Assembly: GCA_964247975.1 (NCBI GenBank)
Contig: CAXTWH010000002.1
Coordinates: 124,001 to 188,000, forward strand
Source of the DNA: KBS-96 sp964247975
GTDB lineage: Bacteria > Acidobacteriota > Terriglobia > Bryobacterales > Bryobacteraceae
DNA: 64,000 nucleotides
Direction of reading: 5' to 3'
Part shown: in pieces, positions 10,401-17,593 of the stretch
How the letters are laid out: every line of letters begins with the position of its first letter
Numbering within the stretch: position 1 is the stretch's first letter
Made by a program: the position numbers and the translations under genes
The notes under the pieces: model-generated
The model's database searches: none
The model's input: the letters and a program-made list of their open reading frames with translations, nothing else
What the model was told of the DNA's origin: nothing

Positions 10401-10747
10401 ACCGTCTGCGAAATCGAGGAAATCTGCGCCAATGACAATGCCACGTCCGTTCCCGGATGGAAATAGGCTCGGATCACCGCCACGCCGTTGTAGGACTGTG
10501 ATTCGATATGCTCAATGTCGTTTACAGTAGTGGTGAGCGAACGCTCGCTCAGCGTCACAATCCGGTTCGCCATTTCTTCCGGCGAAATGCCGCTGTAAGT
10601 CCATACCATAGTCACCACCGGAATGTTGATTTCCGGAAAAATGTCGGTGGGCATGGTGAAAATGGCTATACCGCCCAGCACGGCAATCAGAACAGCCATC
10701 ACCACAAACGTGTAAGGGCGGCGCAAAGCAAGCCGAACAATCCACAT
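7481..10747 (-). CDS. RND efflux permease (AcrB/MexB superfamily), operon 1
   Basis: Inner-membrane proton/drug antiporter of 1088 residues, first gene of the operon. The N-terminus (WIVRLALRRPYTFVVMAVLIAVLGG) is the usual TM1, followed by the porter motif MPTDIFPEINIPVV. The proton-relay Asp pair of TM4 is intact in GGMALAVGILVDDATVEIEN. A second half with duplicated topology follows, with a TM10-11 region around GVATANSILLVTFANDERIDG and GRAVIGGLLFATFGTLIFVP near the end. The ATG is preceded by an AGGAG site about 13 bases upstream. No regulator gene is attached, unlike the second RND operon at 51-58 kb. Sequence alone does not fix the substrate; the DD pair fits drug-type rather than heavy-metal pumps. 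Confidence 0.93.
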   Translation of the reverse strand: MWIVRLALRRPYTFVVMAVLIAVLGGIAIFTMPTDIFPEINIPVVTMVWTYSGISPEEMANRIVTLSERSLTTTVNDIEHIESQSYNGVAVIRAYFHPGTDVALSLAQISSISQTVLRRMPPGIYPPSVLKYTASSVPILQLSLNSKQLSEQQIFDLGTNFIRTQLATVQGASIPLPYGGKYRQVMVDIDPKALYAKGLSATDISNALTAQNLILPAGDAKFGKTDYLVRVNSSPLQVEQLNDLPVKTVNGATIYMRDIGHVRDGAAVQTNIVRQNGGRSVLLTVLKSGGASTLSIVDRVRSELKRIRLGMPPSLEIKEMFDQSLFVRAAIQGVLREGLIAAGLTGLMILLFLGSWRSTLIVCVSIPLSILVSEIVLALAGQTTNVMTLGGMALAVGILVDDATVEIENIHRNLSLKKPITRAILDGAQQIAVPAFVSTLAICIVFVPVLLLSGAAKYLFTPLAGAVVFAMLASYLLSRTLVPTMVHFLLRSEVKLYQQGEHGHAAGGTDIFWRLHGWFNRYFEMARERYRGLLAFALHHRGPVAISFGLFVLLSLGLAFAVGRDFFPYVDSGQMRLHVRAPVGTRIEETEHLFGEVEAEIKQIIPPSDLDTILDNIGLPNGGFNLAFSDTSVIGPSDGDILISLKEDRTGHTKDYEGRLRTVLNQKFPDETFYFQAANITNQILNFGLPAPIDLQVVGRDPRNYQIATEFQRRMSTIPGAVDVHIHQEIGYPEVRVNVDRTKAGQIGLTQRDVANSLLISLSGTGQVAPNQWLNFQNGVNYDVSVQTPQYQIQNMEDLGRTPIAAAGSSVNSDTAATVTDGTAYGSPTNVQLLQNLATFGRGSSVAIVNHYNVQPLFDVYAGNYNRDLGGVAADVQKIIKEVQNRTNFPRSTLLIMRGQVETMEQSFIRLGLGLLFAILLVYLLMVVNFQSWVDPFIILMALPGALAGILWMLFATQTTLNVPSLMGSIMCIGVATANSILLVTFANDERIDGKDAMSAALSAGYTRLRPVVMTATAMIIGMLPMSLGLGEGGEQNAPLGRAVIGGLLFATFGTLIFVPIIYTLLRKNAPVQVDREIDHEAHESETV

Positions 10748-10924
10748 ACGGGAAAAACACTCCTGGTCAGCGCGGCAACAACAAGGTTTCTGGAGCTGAT
10801 GATCTGAAGTTTAATAGTACGCTAAACGCCGGTCATTCAGCCGGACCCGCGCTCAGGAAAAACGGAGTTATTTCCTGGTATCATGAGTTTACGCTCCGCA
10901 ATGATTCGTGCGGAGCCTAGCCGC
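10748..10924. other. Divergent spacer between RND operon 1 and tRNA-Ser
   Basis: This 177-base stretch holds no gene I can support. It must contain the promoter of the minus-strand RND operon and the promoter of the plus-strand tRNA. I see no strong palindrome that would serve as a repressor site, in contrast to the operator in front of the second RND operon. Confidence 0.4.
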
Positions 10925-11014
10925 GGTGAGGTGCGAGAGTGGTTGAATCGGGCGGTCTCGAAAACCGTTGAACCTTCACGGGTTCCGTGGGTTCGAATCC
11001 CACCCTCACCGCCA
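10925..11014 (+). tRNA. tRNA-Ser (anticodon CGA)
   Basis: Class II tRNA of 90 bases including an encoded CCA. The acceptor stem is GGTGAGG (10925-10931) paired with CCTCACC (11004-11010), discriminator G, then CCA at 11012-11014. The anticodon stem is GCGGT/ACCGT with loop CTCGAAA, so the anticodon is CGA at 10959-10961, reading UCG. A long variable arm (TTGAACCTTCACGGGTTCC region) and the T-loop GTTCGAATCCC fit serine. The downstream neighbourhood is rich in toxin-antitoxin and orphan antitoxin genes, as is common next to tRNA genes, but I did not find a duplicated tRNA 3' end that would mark an attachment site. Confidence 0.97.
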
Positions 11015-11153
11015 GAACGAAATCAGTTACTTAGTTTGAAGGTGCGGTTCTCTAACCAGACAGCACCACGAATTAGAATTTGCTTGAGGCAGTGAAGGTG
11101 GTACTTTGCCTTTGTCGTTTTCTGTGTAGCTAACAAGCAGTTCATTGCTGGGT

Positions 11154-11492
11154 TCACTTCCCTCGCACAAACGCACCGCAATCGACGCGCAAAAACTTAC
11201 CGGGCTTAGTCGCATCTGCAGCAGTCACGATCTTGGCGGTATGCGGTTCGATAATCGGCCAGCTAATTGCTGAAAGTGAAACGACGGCGATTTGCCTACG
11301 GCTGAGGTTCTGCTGGTACGACATCGAAAGGTCCCCAGTGACTAGAACATCGAAGCCGTTTGCCTCAGCCGCCTCAAGCAGCTTCCCGTTCTTCAAACCA
11401 GCCCAGCCGAGATACGCCGCCGTAAACGTGTCGTGGTGTGCGAGATGCGATCTCAGATCCTGCGGGATGTTCTCATCTAACAGAACCCTCAC
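11154..11492 (-). CDS. DUF5615 PIN-like toxin of a type II toxin-antitoxin pair
   Basis: Small protein of 112 residues opening with LLDENIP, the hallmark of DUF5615 PIN-like proteins, with a second acidic cluster at VLVTGDLSMSYQQNL. PIN-fold toxins are Mg-dependent RNases, and DUF5615 proteins are regularly encoded directly after a DUF433 antitoxin. That arrangement is seen here: its GTG start overlaps the antitoxin stop (GTGA, 11489-11492), so translation is coupled. The acidic residues expected at the N-terminus (Asp-Glu) and middle (Thr-Gly-Asp) are present. RNase activity is inferred from the family and has been shown for few members. Confidence 0.85.
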   Translation of the reverse strand: MRVLLDENIPQDLRSHLAHHDTFTAAYLGWAGLKNGKLLEAAEANGFDVLVTGDLSMSYQQNLSRRQIAVVSLSAISWPIIEPHTAKIVTAADATKPGKFLRVDCGAFVRGK

Positions 11493-11710
11493 GCTTGCAT
11501 CCGTAGCTCGTGCGAGTGCGCGAACGCGAGAAGCGCACGAATAGTCGGCAAACCAAGCGTCGGGAAACTCGCATGTGTCTGCTCTGGTGTCCGACCATAT
11601 TCTTCGTCAATTAGCACAACATCCGCAGGCACGCGCGTACCCTTCACAACAGGCTGGCCTGCCACCTTCTCAGAATCGACTTCTACGAGATCGCAACCGG
11701 TCCAGTCCAT
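11489..11710 (-). CDS. DUF433 antitoxin
   Basis: 73-residue DUF433 protein, first gene of the toxin-antitoxin pair. The core motif is recognisable: KVAGQPVVKGTRVPADVVL followed by a short helix-turn-helix-like region (RTPEQTHASFPTLGLPTIRALLAF). I chose the ATG at 11710 because the upstream strand has an AGAGG site five bases away; the GTG at 11716 lies inside that site. It should neutralise the DUF5615 protein and bind the shared promoter. The unit is just downstream of tRNA-Ser and is convergent with it. Confidence 0.85.
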   Translation of the reverse strand: MDWTGCDLVEVDSEKVAGQPVVKGTRVPADVVLIDEEYGRTPEQTHASFPTLGLPTIRALLAFAHSHELRMQA

Positions 11711-11804
11711 GCACACCTCTTCCTCGATTCTACCGCTCAGAATTCAAGCGATTTTGGACAACGCGCTATTCCGAGCGCCCCGTAAGCGGGTTCTTGGAAA
11801 TTGA

Positions 11805-12053
11805 TTACTTCAGCGCCTCACTAATCTCAATGTCCCGCCTTAAAATTTCGGTAAGAAGTTCCAACATTTGCACACCCTTTTGTTGAGCCCTCCCGGAGAA
11901 GTATTCCCAGACGCTGCGTTCGATTAAGGCTGGAACGAAAACGGTTGCTTCGATCGGAACGGGATGTAGGCTGCGAACGCCCTTGGAGAAGTCGATCTCA
12001 GTAAGCATTTCATCCGGAATCAGTTTATCCGCAATAGATATATTCATTGTCAT
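11805..12053 (-). CDS. Small orphan antitoxin-like protein
   Basis: 82 residues. The pattern IDFSKGVRS near residue 22, then a predicted strand (VFVPALIERSVWEYFSGRAQQKG) and a C-terminal helix (VQMLELLTEILRRDIEISEAL), matches the small (D/Y)FSKGVRG type of antitoxin-like proteins with a ribbon-helix-helix-like C-terminus. A GGTAAG sequence precedes the ATG at 12053; an ATG two codons in (12047) is equally usable. No toxin gene follows: the next gene on this strand is the DUF433 antitoxin ~95 bases further on. It may be a solitary antitoxin or part of a degraded module. Family assignment is by motif resemblance only. Confidence 0.55.
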   Translation of the reverse strand: MTMNISIADKLIPDEMLTEIDFSKGVRSLHPVPIEATVFVPALIERSVWEYFSGRAQQKGVQMLELLTEILRRDIEISEALK

Positions 12054-12117
12054 TCTTACCAGTGCTCTGCATCACCATCTTTCAGGATTTCGCCAGAATC
12101 ATTCCCCATAGTAATAA

Positions 12118-13071
12118 TTGGTGAAATTCCCAAACAAGCGTCAACTCTGCGAACACTTAAACCTCGAAATATTCCGTGCGCGGTCACTGCTGCTTCTGCT
12201 GTTATTGAGTCTGCCTCGGCTACAAGCGCAGGATAACTCGCAAACTCCTCCAGCTTCATCCCCCAGCACTGCCTCGACTCAAACCGATGGACGCGATCCG
12301 AATGTTTACTTCGGTCCTTCAGCTTCCGGTCGCAGTTTCCTGAAAAAGTTCGCCGCTAATGTTCTTCTTGATCAAAAGGACATCTGGACCAGTCCTTTTC
12401 GCATCAACCGGTCAACCGCAAAATGGTGGTTGTTTGCCGGCGCGGGAACCGCTGTTTTACTGGCCGTGGACCATCGCGCTTCGCAAGCCCTGCCTTTCTC
12501 CGGTACTTCGGTCGCTTTCGGAAATAACGCCTCCAGGATCGGCCAATGGTACACCGTGTTTCCCGCTGCCGGGGCGCTGTATGCCGCGGGCCTGATAAAC
12601 GGTAACGAAAAACTGGCGGAAACAGGAGCGTTAAGCTTGCAAGCGCTGGTCGGGGCCGATATTACCGTTAATGTAATGAAAGTCGTAGCGCGGCGGCAGC
12701 GGCCCGGCGACGGCGACCACGGCGGGCATTTCGAAAAAGGCGGATCGTCGTTTCCTTCCGGCCATTCCACCCAGGCATGGGCGCTTGCTTCCGTAATCGC
12801 CGATGAGTATGGAGACCATCGCTGGGTGCCTTACGTCAGCTACGGCTATGCTTCGCTCGTTAGCGTTTCACGCCTGCTTGCGCAAGCGCATTTCACGTCC
12901 GATGTATTTGTGGGCGGCGCAATCGGGTTCTTTATCGGGCGCTACGTGGTGCAAACGCAGCGCGAACACCGCCTTCACCCTCATTCCACTCACGCGCGGC
13001 TTTTTGCGCCAACAGTGATGCCCTCGTTTTCGCCGGATTCAAAAACAATCGCTTTAGCCTGGAACTATTGA
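12118..13071 (+). CDS. PAP2-family membrane/periplasmic phosphatase
   Basis: Type 2 phosphatidic acid phosphatase of ~317 residues. The three active-site motifs are present: KVVARRQRP, PSGH (FPSGHSTQAWA) and SRLLAQAHFTSD. An Arg-flanked hydrophobic run (RARSLLLLLLLSLPRLQAQ) near residue 22 is a signal peptide, so the enzyme is exported. There is no ATG before it; a TTG at 12118 or the adjacent GTG at 12121 must be used. Likely substrates are undecaprenyl pyrophosphate, phosphatidic acid or lipid A phosphates; the sequence does not decide. The 3' end overlaps the last bases of the convergent glycosidase gene (13065-13071). Confidence 0.85.
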   Translation: MVKFPNKRQLCEHLNLEIFRARSLLLLLLLSLPRLQAQDNSQTPPASSPSTASTQTDGRDPNVYFGPSASGRSFLKKFAANVLLDQKDIWTSPFRINRSTAKWWLFAGAGTAVLLAVDHRASQALPFSGTSVAFGNNASRIGQWYTVFPAAGALYAAGLINGNEKLAETGALSLQALVGADITVNVMKVVARRQRPGDGDHGGHFEKGGSSFPSGHSTQAWALASVIADEYGDHRWVPYVSYGYASLVSVSRLLAQAHFTSDVFVGGAIGFFIGRYVVQTQREHRLHPHSTHARLFAPTVMPSFSPDSKTIALAWNY

Positions 13072-14606
13072 TTCAACACAAGCTCCACCACGCTCACCGA
13101 AGCCGCCGGAAAGCGCCATTTCAACAGTTCTCCTGGCGTAATCTTCTTTTCCACGGGCTTAAACACATCCGGCTGGTCTTGATTCACATAGGCTCGCAAA
13201 CTAGGCGGCGCAATTTCCAGCACGCGCCCGTTCAAAACCTGTCGGCCTTGCACCGCCAACGTTGTTTCTACTGATCGGCAGCAGTTCGTGTTCAGCACAT
13301 GCAGAAAAACCCGTTCATTTGTCCGTGATGCCGCAATGTCCAGTTCCGGAAGAGCCGTCTTCACCGCAATTCCTTGCTCCCCGTTATACCGTTTGAAAAG
13401 CCGCGCAACCGACCCTACCGGCATCAGGAAACTATTGCCGCGCGGCACCGGAGTCTGTACCGCCATCACGGTCCACCGCGTTCCATTAAAATCTGCGGCA
13501 GTGGCAATCTTCACTTTGGCGCCGTGCCGTTGGTAAATGTTCAAAGATCGCGCATGGTACACCGCTGAAAGCCACTCATACAAAATCGGATTCGTGTTAT
13601 GCGGTTTCAAGCTCAAGTGGCCTTCCGTAATCGCAATTCCTGCCGATGGTTTTTGCGCGGCAATTGCTTCTTCCAGTTCCTTGACCCGCGTTTCCACATT
13701 GTTGGAAAGCTCCAGCAGTTCTTCCCAAGCCCGCTGCGGATCAGCCTGGTAGCGCAAGCCGGAAAGAACCGTATCGGGTCGCTTGGGGCTTTGCCCCATC
13801 ATGTGGATCGCCACATAATCCAGATACTCGCCCGCTTCTTGCAGCATGTCGGTTGCCCAAAGCTGTGCGCTGCCTCGCCCTTTGTCGCCCCATCCGATCA
13901 GTTTGATGGATGAATCCCGTTCGCGCATCGCTCGGGCAAACTCGCGGGTATGGGTAATCGCTTGTTCTTTCGTGAATGCTTCCCGCACATACGAAGTCTC
14001 ATTTCCGATCTGCCACAGCTTAATGTTGCAAGGCTCCGGAAACCCGTTTGCCTTGCGCTCCGCATGGTCCGGGTCATTAGCATAGCTCACCCAATCCGCT
14101 GCTTCCCGCGCATTCCCCGTTCGGTCGCCTTCCGGCGTTTTCCGGAAAAACGGAATTCCTTCGCCTTCGAAATTTACGCAGTAAAAAGGATCGGCTCCCA
14201 CCCGGCGGCAGAACGAAACAAACTCATGCGTGCCGACCCGGTTGGTTTCCTTGCCGCCCCAATCGTAGTTCCGCATCAGCGGACGATTCTTAACCGGACC
14301 GACACCCTCGCGCCATTTGTAATAACGGCTGAAGTTCCCGCCAAACCGTATCAGCCCCGGCGCAAGATCGCTTACCGCGTCCACAAAATCTTTTCGCCAA
14401 TCGTCAATCGCGTAATCCCAAGCCGCTTCCACCGAACTGTCCGTAGCTCCTAGCGGCTCCATAAACTGCATATATAAGTGCGGCGAAATCGGAAACAGCG
14501 CGATCGGGTCAACCAGCACCGATGCTTCCGCTGAAGCGGATTGAATAGCGTATGAGGCAATCGCCAAACTGCCTGTTTGTCGCAGCCAGTCCCGTCGAGT
14601 TTTCAT
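13065..14606 (-). CDS. Exported GH51-like alpha-L-arabinofuranosidase
   Basis: 513-residue glycosidase. The N-terminus KTRRDWLRQTGSLAIASYA is a twin-arginine signal, so the enzyme is exported folded. The TIM-barrel acid/base Glu sits in KLWQIGNE (residue ~204) and the nucleophile Glu is probably in GIAITEGHLS (residue ~327), both as in clan GH-A family GH51. A C-terminal beta domain follows (RVFLHVLNTNCCRS, VVELVLNQ). It would release arabinose side chains from plant hemicellulose or pectin, in line with the plant-matter lifestyle of many soil Acidobacteriota. The gene stands alone; no transporter or other carbohydrate enzyme is adjacent. Confidence 0.82.
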   Translation of the reverse strand: MKTRRDWLRQTGSLAIASYAIQSASAEASVLVDPIALFPISPHLYMQFMEPLGATDSSVEAAWDYAIDDWRKDFVDAVSDLAPGLIRFGGNFSRYYKWREGVGPVKNRPLMRNYDWGGKETNRVGTHEFVSFCRRVGADPFYCVNFEGEGIPFFRKTPEGDRTGNAREAADWVSYANDPDHAERKANGFPEPCNIKLWQIGNETSYVREAFTKEQAITHTREFARAMRERDSSIKLIGWGDKGRGSAQLWATDMLQEAGEYLDYVAIHMMGQSPKRPDTVLSGLRYQADPQRAWEELLELSNNVETRVKELEEAIAAQKPSAGIAITEGHLSLKPHNTNPILYEWLSAVYHARSLNIYQRHGAKVKIATAADFNGTRWTVMAVQTPVPRGNSFLMPVGSVARLFKRYNGEQGIAVKTALPELDIAASRTNERVFLHVLNTNCCRSVETTLAVQGRQVLNGRVLEIAPPSLRAYVNQDQPDVFKPVEKKITPGELLKWRFPAASVSVVELVLNQ

Positions 14607-14698
14607 AAATTCGTTTGCTTCTAAACTATCGCGGATAGGAGTAGCAATAGAATTTCAGCTACAAAACAGGAATCGGGACAACCGGGCTCAAATCAAAT

Positions 14699-15082
14699 TT
14701 ATCGGATACGATATACCACCCCATCCTCAATAAACTGATTACCCATCATCTGACCGCCCAAGCGCATACCTTCAACACTTTTGGCTTTTCCGAATACTCG
14801 GCGTAGATCCCGCACAAACGGATCAGTCATTTTGAAAATGAGCAGCGGCGGCGTAAGCTCAACCGGAAACATTGCTTTTTCCAGCGCATCATATATCAAT
14901 CCATAAGCGTCTGCTGGCCCAACGCTATCTAAACGGCGGGACGACAGCGCCAGGCGCCAGTCTTCGTACTGCGGCGCATAAAGCCACATCGCTAAGCTGA
15001 TGCCCAAGCCTGCATCGTCAAGGATTTCGAGAATTTTCGACCCGCTTGTAATGTCAGTCGTCACCAATGCTGTTTTATCCAC
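14699..15082 (-). CDS. Unknown protein overlapping and following the HEPN gene
   Basis: 127 residues, soluble, mixed alpha/beta. I do not recognise a family. Visible traits are an N-terminal helix (SGSKILEILDDAGLGISLAMWLYA) followed by DWRLALSSRRLDSVGPADAYGLIYDALEKA, and a C-terminal strand/helix region ending FIEDGVVYRIR. It does not show the GSxxxG...DxD signature of a minimal nucleotidyltransferase, the usual HEPN partner. Its start lies inside the HEPN gene (22-base overlap), so the two are translated together and probably interact. Antitoxin, partner subunit or substrate-recognition protein are all possible. Confidence 0.7.
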   Translation of the reverse strand: MDKTALVTTDITSGSKILEILDDAGLGISLAMWLYAPQYEDWRLALSSRRLDSVGPADAYGLIYDALEKAMFPVELTPPLLIFKMTDPFVRDLRRVFGKAKSVEGMRLGGQMMGNQFIEDGVVYRIR

Positions 15083-15474
15083 GACAATACTCCATGCTTA
15101 GTGTCGGCTACAGCTTCCACGAGAGCCGATGCCCTGCTGTTTTCATATCTATGGTAACGGCTCTGTTCAGACCATTCCTGCACCAAAGCCCAATTTTTAT
15201 GGAAAGCGGGATTATTCTTCGTTTGATCAAGATAATACGACTCCAGCTTAGCGACTTTAACCAACTCCCTAAGATTATGTGTATAACTGGCATCCACACT
15301 TTTCTTATCTGGAAAATCATAGCGGCGCGTATTTTTCGCAATACACGCCTTCAATCCGCACTCTACAGAATACCCGGCTAGGTAATAAGCTCCATCCGGA
15401 AAATCTGCGTCTAACAACGATTTAGCTTCAGCAAGTCTGATTCGCGCTAAATCCTGTAACTCCCTTCGGTTCAC
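15061..15474 (-). CDS. HEPN-domain protein
   Basis: 137 residues. The segment AYYLAGYSVECGLKACIAK (residues ~29-47) is the diagnostic first helix pair of HEPN proteins, followed by THNLRELVKVA and the closing helix ADTKHGVLSWIKQHW. HEPN proteins include RNase toxins and nucleotide-binding adaptors; the catalytic RX4-6H motif of the RNase members is not clear here, so it may be non-catalytic. The start is a GTG at 15474, chosen because the RRELQDLARIRLAEAKSLL opening is usual for the family. It overlaps the following unknown gene by 22 bases on another reading frame, forming a two-gene unit. Confidence 0.8.
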   Translation of the reverse strand: MNRRELQDLARIRLAEAKSLLDADFPDGAYYLAGYSVECGLKACIAKNTRRYDFPDKKSVDASYTHNLRELVKVAKLESYYLDQTKNNPAFHKNWALVQEWSEQSRYHRYENSRASALVEAVADTKHGVLSWIKQHW

Positions 15475-15650
15475 AGACGTTTATCATAGCTTGCCTGTTA
15501 GTTGCTGAGAAGAACGTTTGTGGATTTCCGCCTTTGTAGCCAGTAAAAGTGGATTCTACTCCCTTCTGAATCTTTTTATTTATCTTGACATCAATATAAA
15601 TGCAAGCCGCTTCAACCAGCATTGTCAGCTTGTAATGAGGACTTAACCCT

Positions 15651-16703
15651 ATGCAAATCGGCATTGACAGCTTTGTAGAAACCACTCCCGATTCCACCAC
15701 CGGCCTCACGGTCAGTTCCGCCGAGCGCGTGCGCGATCTGCTGGAAGAGATTGAATTGGCTGATCAGGTGGGTCTCGACGTGTTCGGCATCGGAGAACAT
15801 CATCGCAAGGAATACGTCGCTTCCGCGCCCGCCGTTCTGCTCGCCGCTGCTGCCGCGCGGACCAAACACATCCGTCTCGCCAGTGCCGTTACCGTGCTTA
15901 GCTCCGATGATCCGGTGCGCGTGTTTCAGGACTTCGCCACGCTGGATCTGATTTCGCAGGGCCGTGCGGAAATTGTTGTCGGTCGCGGCTCCTTCATCGA
16001 GTCCTACCCGCTTTTCGGCCTCGATCTCAACGAATACGATTCGCTGTTCTCGGAAAAACTCGATCTCCTGCTCAAAGTTCGGGAGAACACAAATGTCCAC
16101 TGGTCCGGCCAGCATCGTTCTGCGCTCACCGGCCAAGGCGTTTACCCGCGCCCGGTGCAAAATCCGCTGCCGGTCTGGGTTGGTGTTGGCGGCACGCCTA
16201 AATCCTTTGCCCGCGCCGGTGCGCTTGGTCTTCCTTTAATGGTTGCCATCATCGGCGGTGAGCCGCGCCGCTTTCGTCCGCTGATCGATCTTTACCGTGA
16301 AGCAGGCGCTCGCGCCGGCCACAATCCTGAGCAGCTTACCGTCGGCATTCACTCGCTCGGCTTTCTAGCCGATACCACTGCACAAGCTGCTGATGATCTT
16401 TATCCGGCTTACGCCCACACCTTTACTCAAATCGGCAAGGAGCGCGGTTGGCCGCCCACTACGCGGGCGCAGTTCGATGCTACCCGCACTGCCGCTGGAG
16501 CGCTGATTGTTGGCGATCCTGAAACCATTGCCGAAAAGATACTCTACGAAAATGAGGCGTTAGGCGGCATCTCTCGCATCAACATTCAACTCACTTCCGG
16601 CACGCTTCCACACCGCAAAGTCATGCGTGCCATCGAACTTCTAGGCGATCGCGTCGCCCCCCTGGTCAGAAAAGAACTCGTTGCCGCTCCGGTCACAGTC
16701 TGA
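15651..16703 (+). CDS. LLM-class flavin-dependent monooxygenase
   Basis: 350-residue luciferase-like TIM-barrel oxidoreductase, closest in pattern to the Atu2307/SP_0267 group. The opening MQIGIDSFVETTPD, the FGIGEHHRKEYVASAPAVLL block, and the LASAVTVLSSDDPVRVFQDFATLDLISQGRAEIVVGRGS block are all characteristic. It uses reduced FMN or F420; the physiological substrate is unknown. The ATG start agrees with family N-termini. The next gene, an MgtC homologue, follows ~30 bases downstream on the same strand and may be co-transcribed. Confidence 0.9.
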   Translation: MQIGIDSFVETTPDSTTGLTVSSAERVRDLLEEIELADQVGLDVFGIGEHHRKEYVASAPAVLLAAAAARTKHIRLASAVTVLSSDDPVRVFQDFATLDLISQGRAEIVVGRGSFIESYPLFGLDLNEYDSLFSEKLDLLLKVRENTNVHWSGQHRSALTGQGVYPRPVQNPLPVWVGVGGTPKSFARAGALGLPLMVAIIGGEPRRFRPLIDLYREAGARAGHNPEQLTVGIHSLGFLADTTAQAADDLYPAYAHTFTQIGKERGWPPTTRAQFDATRTAAGALIVGDPETIAEKILYENEALGGISRINIQLTSGTLPHRKVMRAIELLGDRVAPLVRKELVAAPVTV

Positions 16704-16734
16704 TCCGCTTCTGACACATGCTTCAATAAGCGTA

Positions 16735-17172
16735 GTGTGGCCGGAAATTTGGACGAACTTTCAACACATCGCAATAGCCTACATCCTGACCGTCACTATT
16801 GGCTGGGAGAGTGAACGGGAAGCCCACAGTGCTGGTATTCGTACGTTTCCCATCGTAGGCATGGCCAGTTGCGGCTACCTGCTTCTGCTCGGTCCGCAGT
16901 TTGATTTGACTGCTCAATCCCGCCTGCTACAAGGTTTAATTACCGGTATCGGATTCATCGGCGGCGGAGCCATCCTGAAAGAAGGAACTTCAGTGAAAGG
17001 AACCGCCACTGCCGCCAGTGTTTGGAACGCAGGCATTATCGGAGCTGCCGTTGCTATGAACCACTACGGCGTTGCGGTCACGCTTGCTTTCCTGAACCTG
17101 CTCACCCTACGTGGTTTGCTGCCCTTGAAAAGATGGATAGACCGCAAAGCCAAAGAAGCTTCAGAACAGTAA
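16735..17172 (+). CDS. MgtC/SapB-family membrane protein
   Basis: 145 residues from the GTG at 16735, which places TM1 (FQHIAIAYILTVTIGWESE) at the N-terminus as in MgtC homologues; an in-frame TTG at 16681 would overlap the upstream gene. The family core is clear: SAGIRTFPIVGMASCGYLLL, GLITGIGFIGGGAILKEG and KGTATAASVWNAGIIGAAVAM. MgtC proteins are inner-membrane factors linked to Mg limitation and ATP synthase control in pathogens; in soil bacteria their role is less clear. No Mg-sensing leader is visible upstream. Confidence 0.85.
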   Translation: MWPEIWTNFQHIAIAYILTVTIGWESEREAHSAGIRTFPIVGMASCGYLLLLGPQFDLTAQSRLLQGLITGIGFIGGGAILKEGTSVKGTATAASVWNAGIIGAAVAMNHYGVAVTLAFLNLLTLRGLLPLKRWIDRKAKEASEQ

Positions 17173-17214
17173 AACAGCGAAAACGGTTTTTAATCCTATT
17201 TGTACAATGCTCAA

Positions 17215-17475
17215 TTAGGAATATTTCCTAGAAGTGTCAGTCCGAGTGCCGCGCCTTAGATTTCCTATATAAAATTCGGAATCGGCAAACTCCGGCCGGT
17301 TCTTCCGTAGCCCGATCAGAGCTTGTATAGCCTGCTTTCGTTGGGGCAGATCGCCCAGATAGCGATCCCGGACAGATCCCCGGACCAGCTCGGAAACGGT
17401 GGTCTTCCGGTCGCGGGCGCGAGTATGTAAACTCTTCCAGAGTTTATCGTCCACGCAAAGCTGCATCCGTTTCAC
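17215..17475 (-). CDS. Orphan ribbon-helix-helix (VapB/CopG-type) antitoxin
   Basis: 86 residues starting with RMQLCVDDKLWKSLHTRARDRKTTVSELVRGSVRDRYLGD, a typical ribbon-helix-helix with the strand at residues 3-9 and two helices. The tail (RPEFADSEFYIGNLRRGTR) is that of antitoxins normally followed by an overlapping PIN-type VapC toxin. Here the gene stops at 17215 and only the convergent MgtC gene lies beyond, so no toxin is present. A GTG at 17475 is the likely start. Probably a relic of a lost toxin-antitoxin pair or a stand-alone repressor. Confidence 0.75.
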   Translation of the reverse strand: MKRMQLCVDDKLWKSLHTRARDRKTTVSELVRGSVRDRYLGDLPQRKQAIQALIGLRKNRPEFADSEFYIGNLRRGTRTDTSRKYS

Positions 17476-17593
17476 GATGATATTACATCAAATTTCGGGG
17501 TTGTTAGAACAGCGGCTGACACGCGGCACTTTCAACTTTGCTACCAAGCAATACCGTGCGCTACACTAAGCGAACCGCCGTTAACAGCGACCT

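Noticed and set aside
12056..12259. Minus-strand frame of 67 codons upstream of the antitoxin-like gene
   Set aside because: Most of it lies antisense to the signal-peptide region of the PAP2 gene; only 17 codons from an ATG at 12109 are free, too few to call.
15428..15709. Minus-strand frame of 93 codons between the HEPN and monooxygenase genes
   Set aside because: It overlaps the start of both neighbours in other frames, has no ribosome site and an unusual composition; it looks like chance.
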